Part shown: in pieces, positions 1 to 7,491 of the stretch | How positions within the stretch are numbered: the first letter of the stretch is position 1 | Layout of the letters: every line of letters begins with the position of its first letter | DNA from: Gracilaria caudata | Taxonomy: Eukaryota; Rhodophyta; Florideophyceae; Gracilariales; Gracilariaceae | Direction: 5' to 3' | DNA length: 11,355 nt | NCBI GenBank assembly: GCA_030374735.1 | Contig: JASCIV010000844.1 | Location: 1-11,355, forward strand | The notes under the pieces: model-generated | Seen by the model: only the letters and a program-made list of their open reading frames with translations | Database searches by the model: none | What the model was told of the DNA's origin: nothing | Made by a program: the position numbers and the translations under genes

Positions 1-1
1 T

Positions 2-562
2 AAGCACTACGTCGTAATGGAAAGGTTGGGTGTCACCGTCAACGATTGGCTGGCAGGAAGAAGTCAACCTGTTTCAAGTTTTACCATTCTTCGCATCTGT
101 AACCAGGTGTATAACATTATTCGTCGTATGCACGAGAAAAACGTTGCACATAATGATATATCATTGCATAACATCATGTTCGAAAGGCGTCAAGGCGATG
201 GAGGTAATTTGTACGTCATTGATTTCGGTAATGCTGGTTCAAACTTCTGGGAGGCAGCCAGAGATGATCTGGCAGCGTTGTGCGATATTATGGTGAAGAT
301 GTTCAGAAATAGCCAGACCGGACTATTTTCAGAAGAGGACCGAGCGTGTCTTGGGTATGGCGATCTGACTCGTGACGAAAGACGTAAGATTTACGCAAAC
401 CTTCACAGAGCCTATCGATTCAGAGAGAGGGAGGGTGTGCCAATCCCACAAGCCGTCCGTTCCATTGTGAGGATGCTTGTGGATGGAGAGGAGTTCAATT
501 ATTCTGAACTTGGTCGTTTGTTCAGACAGGCGTTGTGTGATGCCAGAGACCAGCGTCGATGA
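2..562 (+). CDS. Protein-kinase-like protein, C-terminal part (5' end outside the window)
   Basis: The frame is open to the left edge, and the codons before the ATG at 17 read KHYVV, giving KHYVVMERLG. That is a typical kinase hinge strand, so the ATG at 17 is internal and the N-lobe lies upstream. Counting from that Met, a catalytic loop H-N-D-I-S-x-x-N sits at 45-52 (Asp47, Asn52) and VIDFG at 67-71 supplies the metal-binding Asp. The hinge and the later RDDLAALCDIM helix (about 82-92) recall casein-kinase-1/VRK-type kinases. Only about 11 residues separate DFG from that helix, and no APE motif is visible, so the activation and P+1 segments seem almost absent. Catalytic residues are kept, so ATP binding or phosphotransfer remains possible; the substrate is unknown. 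The stop codon lies at the edge of a degenerate ankyrin-gene copy, which may have trimmed the C-terminus. The kinase fold is well supported, the subfamily is not. Confidence 0.8.
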   Translation, partial: KHYVVMERLGVTVNDWLAGRSQPVSSFTILRICNQVYNIIRRMHEKNVAHNDISLHNIMFERRQGDGGNLYVIDFGNAGSNFWEAARDDLAALCDIMVKMFRNSQTGLFSEEDRACLGYGDLTRDERRKIYANLHRAYRFREREGVPIPQAVRSIVRMLVDGEEFNYSELGRLFRQALCDARDQRR

Positions 563-815
563 AGTACGTCTTGTAAGGGGGTGAGAGGAGTGGGAGCAGC
601 GATGATGGCTGGAGGAAGAGGCGGCAGCATAGGTTTCCTTACGCCTCCAGCACCCATTTTGACTGTAAAGCTCTCTGTCCTTTCTCTTCAGCGACGCACG
701 TGCAGTGCGGAATTGGCGATTCCTCTTGAACGGTTTTGCGCAGGCGCGCCACAGCATGGCCGCCAGCTGCGACACCACCAATGTCTTGGCGGTGTAAGCC
801 GGCACCAAACGGGTC
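560..815 (-). pseudogene. Degenerate partial copy of the ankyrin-repeat gene
   Basis: On the minus strand this reads QLAAMLWRA, then PFKRN, then ARASLK-KDRELY, matching the last ankyrin repeat and following linker of the intact gene at 1347-4625. At DNA level, 560-770 aligns by eye with 2973-3191 almost throughout. Similarity fades but can still be followed to roughly 810. The copy lacks 9 bases in the Pro-rich linker and has an extra base near 660, after which the frame is lost. No start codon, upstream repeats or C-terminal domains are present. It is therefore a dead fragment, made by segmental duplication or gene conversion, lying opposite in strand to the kinase and starting at the kinase stop codon. 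Confidence 0.82.
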
Positions 816-1346
816 TACTGCCACCTCTACCAATAAAGCGGCACATGGCAACCTCGTCGGCGCAGTTTACACGCCAACCCGTAGTGGGTTTTGCACCTCA
901 TTCAGTTCCTTTTTCTGCTGTCTCTCTATTACCATACTCCAACTTACCGGCTGTAGAGGCGCTCTGTTTCTAGATTTTATTCGGGTGCAGTCCATCGCTA
1001 TCCAGGACTACAGATCTTGCTTGGAATAGACTTCACTAGTCTTCCACTTTGGGTCTGAGGACTGATAGTAAACCAACCGTGAACAATTCTCTCTGCTGTT
1101 TCCTTTGCGATGTGCGTACGTTGCCGAGTATATGCTTAGGAAGCATTTCTTGACGTTCTGGCGCAGCGGACATAATGGTATAATCGTTCACTTTTATAGA
1201 TTACTGATCATGATTTTCAGGTCCTGCCCGATTGTGTGCCAAACCTTCGCTGTCGGTGGAGCTGTGAGTCATGTGACAAAGTAGACCAGCTACTGATTTC
1301 GAGTCGTTCCCTCGTTTGATTGAAAAGCAATACAAGTCACGCCCTT
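816..1346. other. Spacer with no recognisable gene
   Basis: I see no convincing reading frame, RNA gene or repeat between the ankyrin fragment and the 3' end of the ankyrin gene. Short open frames on the plus strand have no family features. The right part would hold the 3' untranslated region of the minus-strand ankyrin gene, but I could not place a polyadenylation signal with confidence. Confidence 0.5.
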
Positions 1347-4300
1347 TCAGCAATCTTGCGAGAACTGATTCAAGAATTGTGTGAGCTTGAAGTAATACCC
1401 CAACTTCATTTCTTCCCCCAACTCGTCTTCAACAAATTGTTCCACAGCATTCTGTAATTCTCTAATGTCTGATGGCAATCCGAACTTCAACGACGGCGGA
1501 GACACACTATGTCCTTCAAGAAGTCGAACCAAACATTCATTCAAACGAGACTGCAATTGAATCTCCTCATCGCTCGAAGCGAAAGTGAATTGGGTCCATT
1601 CTCTTGCCATATCGATGATTGCCGTCTGTGAATTGCCTGGGGTTAGAGTTCGTTGATCGTTGTTCTGCTGTAGATATTGATGTACGAATTGTACCATTCT
1701 CAAGCGATATCCGATTTTCATTTCGTTCTGATGCATTTCATGCTGAACAAATTGGTTGGCGCCATTCGTGAATCTGGAAATGTTTGATCGCGTCCCGCTC
1801 CTCAGAGTTCGTGGTGAAACATTCTCACCGTGCAGAAAGCGCTTCAAACACTGATTCCAGGGACCAAACAGTTGTTCATCATCATGGGTTGCATTCAAAA
1901 TAAAGTGCGTCCAATTCTTTGCAAACTCGTTGGTTGCGAGCGTTGAATCGTTTCGGTTCAGATTTCGTTCGGTTTGTTTTTCTTCATGAATATCGTGATT
2001 GTCACTGGGCACAGAATCAGTTCCGTTGGAATTATCTTCACCGGAATCATCTTCACAAGAATCTGTTTCACTTTCGTTGGGATCTCCTTCACAAGAACCA
2101 TTTTCGTCCGAAGTATTACGATGAGAGCAATTAGCGGTGGAATCCTCAGTGAAAGTGGGAGGGCCATTCAAAGGTGAACGGCGTCGCCCACAGTGATCAC
2201 TGGACGAGGATGCTTCCAAGGGAGGGGGCGCGTCCTTGATGGACTCACCAACGACAATTCCGCGGCTGTAAAACAGACACCGGACCTGTTCCGTGGTAAA
2301 CCCGTACTCTTCAAACACGTTGACAAGTTGAGCTTGTTTGCTTGGCGGTAACTTGCAGAAATTATGCTCCTCCAGAATGGCACAGGCCGTCGATAACGAG
2401 TATTCGATAACATCTGCGCCAGAAAGTTCGCCACAAAGTTCTGCAGCGACTTCCAGAGCGTTTGAGACCGCTCCTCCGGCAATTGGAATCAATTTCAAAG
2501 CGATTGCAATCACGTTGCAATACAGCTGCTGCTGACGATATGCATCGAACGAAGCTCGCAGGTCGTCTAGAGTCGTTTCCAAAGACACGAGGCGTTCAAA
2601 AAGCGTGATGCATGCTTTCTTCAACACAAAAAGCTCCGAGTTCACGGTTTGGCTTAGGTGTATGCCCTGAATGTAAGCATCAGCAGAGTCGATGAGGTTG
2701 AGTTTTTGGGCTTGGTGAAGACAGTCGAACACGACAAGCTTGTCTTGGTCATTTGTTATGGGAAGATCGGAGACGGTGCAATACAGTTGGTCCTTCCAGA
2801 AGTATAGTTTGTCGTCAGGATGCTCGGGGTGGATAATATTATGATCATCGGTGACAGCAAGCACAAGAAGGTCGTGAGCGGCTTTCCATTCGGGCAGCGA
2901 GCGAGAGCAGTTCTGTTTGGTAATGAGCGTGGTGCAGTACTCTGAAGCGCCCGTTGAAGTAAGTAGAACAGATTGAAGTGCGTCTTGTAACGGAGTGAGC
3001 AGTGTGGGAGCAACGATGGCGGCTGGAGGAAGAGGCGGAAGAGGCGGCAGCGTAGGTCTCCTGACCCGTCCGACGCCCATTAGCTTGTACAGCTCTCTGT
3101 CTTTTGTCTTCAGCGAAGCACGCGCAGAGCGCAAAATGCTATTCCTCTTGAACGGGTCAGCACCGGCGCGCCACAACATGGCCGCCAGCTGTGTGTGCCC
3201 ACGAAATGCTGCGAGATGTAGCGCCGTGTCACCCAAGGTATCTGGCCGGAGTAGGTCGGCACGGCAATGTAACAGAGCGACCGCAACGTCCATATGTCCG
3301 TTCCGTGCGGCATGATGCAACGCATTCCGACCCTTATCGGTTGCGCTGTGCACATCGGCGCCGAGCTGCAGCAGCTCTTTCACTACGTCCGTGTGTCCAT
3401 TCCATGCGGTGTGATGCAACGCATTCCAACCGTAGTTGTTTACGCTATGCACATCGGCTCCGAGATGCAGCAGCTCCTTCACCACATCCTTGTGTCCGTC
3501 ATGGGCGGCATGATGCAACGCATTCCAACCGTAATTGTCTACGCTGTGCACTTCAGCGCCGAGCCGAAGCAGCCCCTTCACCACATTCATGTGTCCGTCA
3601 CGGCCGGCACGATGCAACGCATTCCAACCCTCGTTGTCTGTGTCGTGCACGTCGGCGCCCAGCTGCACCAGCTTCTCCACCACGTCCATGTGTCCGTTCC
3701 GGGCCGCTCTATGCAACGCATTATAACCATTGTTGTCTGCGTTGTGCACATCGGCGCCGAGCTGCGCCAGCTTCTCAATCACGTCCATGTGGCCCCTCCG
3801 AGCTGCTCTCTGCAACGCATTCTGACCGTCCTTGTCGGCGCTGTGAATGTCGGCGCCATGCTGCAGCAGCGCCTTCACCACGCCCATGTGTCCGTTCAGA
3901 GCAGCAATATGAAACGCGTTTCGACCATAGTTGTCTACACTGTGCACTTCGGCGCCGAGCTGTAGCAGCTCCCTCACCATGTTCAAGTTTCCGTTTGAGG
4001 CAGCAAAATGCAACGGATATCCACCAACTTTTGTTGCACGCTTCATGTCGGCGCCGCCCTGCAGCAGCTCCTTCATCATGTCCATATGACCATTTATTGC
4101 GGCAATGTGCAACGCATTCCAACCATCTTTGTTTTCACAGTGCACGTCGGCGCCGCTCTGCAGCAGCTCCCTCACAGTGTGTATGTCTCCGCACTGAGTG
4201 GCTTCATACAAGAAGCTGCCACTCTCTTTGGTTGAATCACCCACGATGTCGTCGCCTCGTAGCAGCTCCCTCACCACGTCTATGTGTCCGCTCAACGCGG

Positions 4301-4625
4301 CAATGTGCAACGCATTCTGACTATAGTTGTCCACTCTGTGCGCGTCGGCACCGTGTTGCAGCAGCTCCTTCACCACTCCCATCTGTCCGTTCAAGGCCGC
4401 TTTATGCAACGGGTTCTGACCCTGCTTTTCCGCGCTGTGCACGTTGGCGCCGCGCTGAAGCAGCTCGCTCACCACGTCCGTGTGTCCTTCACGGGCGGCA
4501 TAGTGCAACGCATTCCAACCATAGTCGTCTGCGGCGTGCAGGTCGGCGCCACGCTGCAGCATCTGCCGCACTCTGTTCAAATCACCGTTTCTTGCGGCTT
4601 CCCTGAGCAAGTAGCTGTCCGCCAT
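1347..4625 (-). CDS. Ankyrin-repeat protein with helical region and tandem novel C-terminal domain (1092 aa)
   Basis: The start ATG has a strong context (A at -3, G at +4) and an in-frame TGA lies 30 bases upstream (4656-4658). Residues 4-498 form 15 consecutive 33-residue ankyrin repeats of the pattern NALHxAARNGHxDVVxxLLxxGADVH, a protein-binding solenoid. A Pro-rich linker follows (about 523-541). Residues 545-795 look helical: a likely coiled coil (about 665-700), then a hydrophobic Gly-rich stretch (about 702-732, with IPIAGGAVSNA) that could be buried, amphipathic or membrane-inserting. Residues 800-895 are an acidic Ser/Asn/Asp/Glu-rich disordered segment. Two tandem copies of an unrecognised domain close the protein (900-986 and 1005-1090). 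There is no signal peptide, so it probably starts in the cytosol. Expression is not shown. The intact single frame and domain order make it a real gene; its function is unknown, and a recognition or scaffold role is only inference. Confidence 0.9.
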   Translation of the reverse strand: MADSYLLREAARNGDLNRVRQMLQRGADLHAADDYGWNALHYAAREGHTDVVSELLQRGANVHSAEKQGQNPLHKAALNGQMGVVKELLQHGADAHRVDNYSQNALHIAALSGHIDVVRELLRGDDIVGDSTKESGSFLYEATQCGDIHTVRELLQSGADVHCENKDGWNALHIAAINGHMDMMKELLQGGADMKRATKVGGYPLHFAASNGNLNMVRELLQLGAEVHSVDNYGRNAFHIAALNGHMGVVKALLQHGADIHSADKDGQNALQRAARRGHMDVIEKLAQLGADVHNADNNGYNALHRAARNGHMDVVEKLVQLGADVHDTDNEGWNALHRAGRDGHMNVVKGLLRLGAEVHSVDNYGWNALHHAAHDGHKDVVKELLHLGADVHSVNNYGWNALHHTAWNGHTDVVKELLQLGADVHSATDKGRNALHHAARNGHMDVAVALLHCRADLLRPDTLGDTALHLAAFRGHTQLAAMLWRAGADPFKRNSILRSARASLKTKDRELYKLMGVGRVRRPTLPPLPPLPPAAIVAPTLLTPLQDALQSVLLTSTGASEYCTTLITKQNCSRSLPEWKAAHDLLVLAVTDDHNIIHPEHPDDKLYFWKDQLYCTVSDLPITNDQDKLVVFDCLHQAQKLNLIDSADAYIQGIHLSQTVNSELFVLKKACITLFERLVSLETTLDDLRASFDAYRQQQLYCNVIAIALKLIPIAGGAVSNALEVAAELCGELSGADVIEYSLSTACAILEEHNFCKLPPSKQAQLVNVFEEYGFTTEQVRCLFYSRGIVVGESIKDAPPPLEASSSSDHCGRRRSPLNGPPTFTEDSTANCSHRNTSDENGSCEGDPNESETDSCEDDSGEDNSNGTDSVPSDNHDIHEEKQTERNLNRNDSTLATNEFAKNWTHFILNATHDDEQLFGPWNQCLKRFLHGENVSPRTLRSGTRSNISRFTNGANQFVQHEMHQNEMKIGYRLRMVQFVHQYLQQNNDQRTLTPGNSQTAIIDMAREWTQFTFASSDEEIQLQSRLNECLVRLLEGHSVSPPSLKFGLPSDIRELQNAVEQFVEDELGEEMKLGYYFKLTQFLNQFSQDC
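1356..1928 (-). repeat. Tandem duplicated C-terminal domain of the ankyrin protein
   Basis: Residues 900-986 and 1005-1090 align along their full length. Shared positions are A-K/R-x-W-T-x-F at the start, then x-x-C-L-x-R-x-L-x-G, then V-S-P-x-x-L, then S-x-I, Q-F-V-x-x-E, E-M-K-I/L-G-Y and Q-F at the end. Each copy looks all-helical. The copies are diverged, so the duplication is old, and I do not recognise the domain. Confidence 0.8.
3132..4616 (-). repeat. Array of 15 ankyrin repeats (99-bp unit)
   Basis: Fifteen in-register 33-codon units span residues 4-498 of the ankyrin protein. Repeats 1 and 5 look like N-terminal caps, with S-x-L-x-x-A-x-x-G-D in place of NALH-AA-GH. Repeat 4 has lost the GAD turn (RGDD). 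Repeats 9-14 are the most alike, for example repeats 12 and 13 both carry NYGWNALHH, suggesting recent unit duplication. The C-terminal unit (repeat 15, DTALHLAAFRGH) is divergent, as capping repeats usually are. Confidence 0.93.
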
Positions 4626-5164
4626 GTTTCGGTACGTACCACCGCCTGACGCGGCTCAGACGCTGCCGTTGTGCCAAGGATCCGTGAGAGTTATTCGGCA
4701 GACGGCTCGCAGGCGAGCGCTGTTGCGGCCGCGGCACACACATCGGATGGGCCAAGCTCAGCCGAGCAACATCATTCGCAAAAGCCGTTCCTCCACGCGC
4801 AAAGAAGAAATGGTGTCAAAACGGCGCTCATGCGCGCAACGGCTCGCGAGTACACGTAGGTAACACGTTGCCAATGACCGCATACGCAACAATCACCTCA
4901 CGTGATTGTTGTGTATGCATGCAGAAGCGCGCAACTTATTGGTTAATGCTACAACGCACATGTGTCTTCTTGATAACAACATGTCACGAAGCTGCCACGT
5001 GTTCTCTTGCTCGTAAGTTACTGTCAAAACCCGTAAGAAACAGCTTGAATCAAGAAACCGGCGTTTCACACAACGAAACCAAAAAAGGATTTAAGATCAA
5101 AACACAACTTATTTTGTTCCAAGTTGTCAGCAAACTATTTAGTTTCACTGAAAATCGCTGTTAA
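4626..5164. other. Upstream region of the ankyrin gene, no gene seen
   Basis: This is the 5' flank of the minus-strand ankyrin gene. The first 230 bases are GC-rich, and composition then shifts toward AT. It holds the hairpin annotated separately at 4880-4918 and a CCAAT box in the ankyrin gene's orientation at 4938-4942. Plus-strand open frames of 62-98 codons here lack any protein-like signature and are probably chance. Promoter function is inferred from position only. Confidence 0.45.
4880..4918. repeat. Inverted repeat: 17-bp stem, 5-nt loop, with central CACGTG
   Basis: Arms at 4880-4896 and 4902-4918 pair at 16 of 17 positions, and the remaining pair (4886/4912) is a G-T wobble. The loop is CTCAC. 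The right loop border forms CACGTG at 4899-4904, the core of the G-box/E-box bound by bHLH and bZIP factors. It lies about 255 bp upstream of the ankyrin start codon. It could be a regulatory site, a structured transcript or the core of a small inverted-repeat element. Confidence 0.75.
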
Positions 5165-6165
5165 TGCGCTTATTTTATGCATCTGATTATAATCTCAAAA
5201 ATTCAGCACCATAAATCATCTGAAGTAAATGCGTAAAGACCAATGAACTGCGCAAATATTTAGAAAAATCCAAAAAAGTAAAGTAAACAACTACTTAATA
5301 AAAACTTTGAGTATCTATTGGGGTTTTCGTACTTGAAAATTTGTGGTGGAACCCCACCCAATACAAAGTCATTGGGTTCCAAAGTTTTTAATAAAAAATG
5401 TTTCCTTATTTTCTTTGCTTTTCTGTACACCATATCTCAAAAATAAATAAAAATTTTTCAATCTACCCGAGACAATTAACCGCATCGCAAATATGAGTAC
5501 TAAGAACTTTCTATAACATTGTCATGAGTATCTGAGTCCTAATCAACTTTCGACGAACCAAAAACTGATCAGAACTTATCAACAAAAAACGATCTCTTGC
5601 AAACCGATCTCTTGAAACATTAAGCAAAAAATGAAGAGGGTATGAAGGGTTTGCGACGAAGTAACTGGAGTACATGCGTCAATGGCTTGAACAGAGAAGC
5701 TCCAAGGAGTGAGCTTTTGATTCAGTTTTGGGGTATATTTGCAAATGGTAGAGATTTTTATACGTTTTGAAACGTATTTCCTCACATAGAGTGAACTAGG
5801 TATGTACAAGGAAGACAAACGTGCCAACCCCTCACTTCGTAAGGAGGTAATAGACGAGCGATCTTACGACCGTACACGAACATCAAAATTTAAAATTCCG
5901 CACGGTGACGGGTGGCTTTTAATGATAACAGCATTCGGTATGTACCGAAATACACAACTTGTGCATCTTCATCATGATCCAGTCATCACAACACCACTCT
6001 CCTCGTGGAACGCAGATTCTGTAGGTCTAGTACACTTTACCGCTCAGCACTTCCTCTGTGAGTGGCTCGTATTTTGCGAACCCAGTTAACTCTCCGTTGT
6101 GCGTATTCAGTCCTCAAAGATCCCAACACGAAGCCACCCTAAACCACCCACACCCAGGAAAAGCA
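5165..6165. other. AT-rich spacer with small inverted and direct repeats, no supported gene
   Basis: No convincing gene is present. About 5165-5560 is markedly AT-rich. Small structures include the inverted repeat at 5295-5394, the short direct repeat CGATCTCTTG at about 5590-5599 and 5606-5615, and a perfect 8-bp-arm palindrome (ATACGTTT-TG-AAACGTAT) at 5760-5777. The right part would contain the 3' end of the minus-strand secreted-protein transcript. Confidence 0.5.
5295..5394. repeat. Imperfect inverted repeat with 15-bp outer arms
   Basis: TTAATAAAAACTTTG at 5295-5309 is the reverse complement of 5380-5394 at 14 of 15 positions. The interval contains further G/C-run pairings, for example ACCCAAT at 5356-5362 with ATTGGGT at 5371-5377. 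The outline resembles a very small terminal-inverted-repeat element, but the arms are AT-rich and no target-site duplication was established. Confidence 0.45.
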
Positions 6166-6642
6166 TCAACGAATTGGTCGTGCGCAGTTTACTCTCGTCG
6201 GCACCTCCCGATCAGACATTCTTCTTCCAAAAGTAGGTGACGGAGCCCTGCAACGAGCGACTTGCTTGTCATTGCCACTTAACTCCGCAAAGAATTCACA
6301 CACTACCTCCGAGTCCGGATTGTTGAAGTCGAATATACTGCTGCATAACGTGTTGGTTTCAGACTGTGATTCAGAGAATGGGACCAGATCTGACGTACCC
6401 GCTTCTCCGACAAACGCAGTACAACTAGTCGCGATGTAATCCAAGCTGTTTTTCTGGTCAACCTGAAGAAGGATGAGAGCCGTAGACGAACCGGTGTATT
6501 CTGTGAAAGTGCCTTGGGTGCAGTCATAACAACCGCCGCTTTCATCGACGCAGAAGAATATCCTATTCGGCTCACACGTCAGCAGCTCAGCACGAACCAG
6601 AGAAAGAAGGCAGGATGCAATCGAAACAAGGAACAGCAACAT
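6166..6642 (-). CDS. Predicted secreted Cys-rich protein (158 aa)
   Basis: The N-terminus is a clear signal peptide: a hydrophobic core (MLLFLVSIASCLLSLVRA) with probable cleavage after Ala18. The mature part has nine cysteines (23, 31, 38, 41, 74, 100, 115, 131, 153). Four cluster near the N-terminus, including G-G-C-Y-D-C, so disulfide bonding in the secretory pathway is likely. The ATG context is good (ACAAACATG). There is no transmembrane segment after the signal. The last 25 residues are basic and of different character, so a 3' intron or frameshift cannot be excluded. It lies on the same strand as, and about 850 bp downstream of, the membrane-protein gene; that spacing suggests separate transcripts. 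I do not recognise the family. It may be a small extracellular or cell-wall protein, but that is inference. Confidence 0.68.
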   Translation of the reverse strand: MLLFLVSIASCLLSLVRAELLTCEPNRIFFCVDESGGCYDCTQGTFTEYTGSSTALILLQVDQKNSLDYIATSCTAFVGEAGTSDLVPFSESQSETNTLCSSIFDFNNPDSEVVCEFFAELSGNDKQVARCRAPSPTFGRRMSDREVPTRVNCARPIR

Positions 6643-7491
6643 GTTTGTGCAAGTGAGGAAGAAAAACTGTTCAAATGTTTTTCCAAGCTTAGCTTTCGTA
6701 GTGCCGAAAACAACAGCAGGTTCCCGCAGGGCCGCTTCGGCAGAGCGGAGGACGGATGGAACGCATCACCGCTTCTTATAGCAGTGAGCTCTCGATTGAG
6801 GAGATTCGAGAGAAGCAGGTGTTGGCATTCAGCGGTAGTAATCAGCGCTCACGGCTTGGAAAATATCAAGAGAACAATTAAAACAAATATCTGGGATACA
6901 TGTTCCACAGTTAAACATCCCTCGCGCATGTCATCCATCTGCTGAGTTCTTGCCTCGATGGAGGTACGTTTCTTTGCGAAATACCAGCCATGTCAAAAAG
7001 CTTCCTGTACTGTATGCAGGTAACTAAACTCCAGGAGCTCTTCAACATCGATGATCAACGCTCAACCTTTTCTCCTTCCTGCAGAGCACTGTATGACGCA
7101 TGGCCGCACGGCTATGTTTTGCATCATACAGAACATGATGTCTTCACTTGCATCAGAATCGCATTTCTTGCAGATATCGTACAACAGCAAACGCGGGGTC
7201 CGCCGCTTTATAACCCCTGCTTGTTGCATGAATCTGTACTGTCTTCCCGTCGGAAGCATGCAAAACTTTAATAACTATGTGATCATCACCTAGGATGTAT
7301 TCCGCGTCCTAACGCTCATTGGAGTGCGGACAACTCATCCGTTGATATTGGCACAAGAATTAGAAGTCATGGGTGAATACACTCATGCTCTTGGTCCCTA
7401 GATTTCATTGACCGCCAGTATAATAACCAGACAGGTCTTCGAACATGATTCTATGCATCTAAGACCCAGGGGTTGAATCACCATTCCGCTT
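6643..7491. other. Spacer with no recognisable gene
   Basis: This stretch would carry the promoter of the secreted-protein gene on its left and the 3' untranslated region of the membrane-protein gene on its right. Several open frames under 145 codons occur on both strands. None shows a domain, signal or composition that sets it apart from chance. I see no tRNA or repeat array. Confidence 0.45.

Noticed and set aside
17..19. ATG at 17 as the kinase start
   Set aside because: The frame is open upstream and the preceding residues complete a kinase hinge, so this Met is internal.
329..808. 159-codon minus-strand frame across the kinase gene and the ankyrin fragment as one gene
   Set aside because: Only its N-terminal part matches the ankyrin protein; the rest is out of frame or antisense to the kinase.
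3191..4606. 471-codon plus-strand open frame opposite the ankyrin array, and a second one of 223 codons in another frame
   Set aside because: The 99-bp unit is a multiple of three, so any frame open in one repeat stays open in all. The translations are low-complexity echoes of the antisense repeats.
5802..6089. 95-codon plus-strand ORF with an ATG start
   Set aside because: No domain, signal or compositional support; length is within chance expectation for this spacer.
6514..6945. 143-codon plus-strand ORF
   Set aside because: It starts antisense to the secreted-protein gene and continues into spacer, with no protein-like features.
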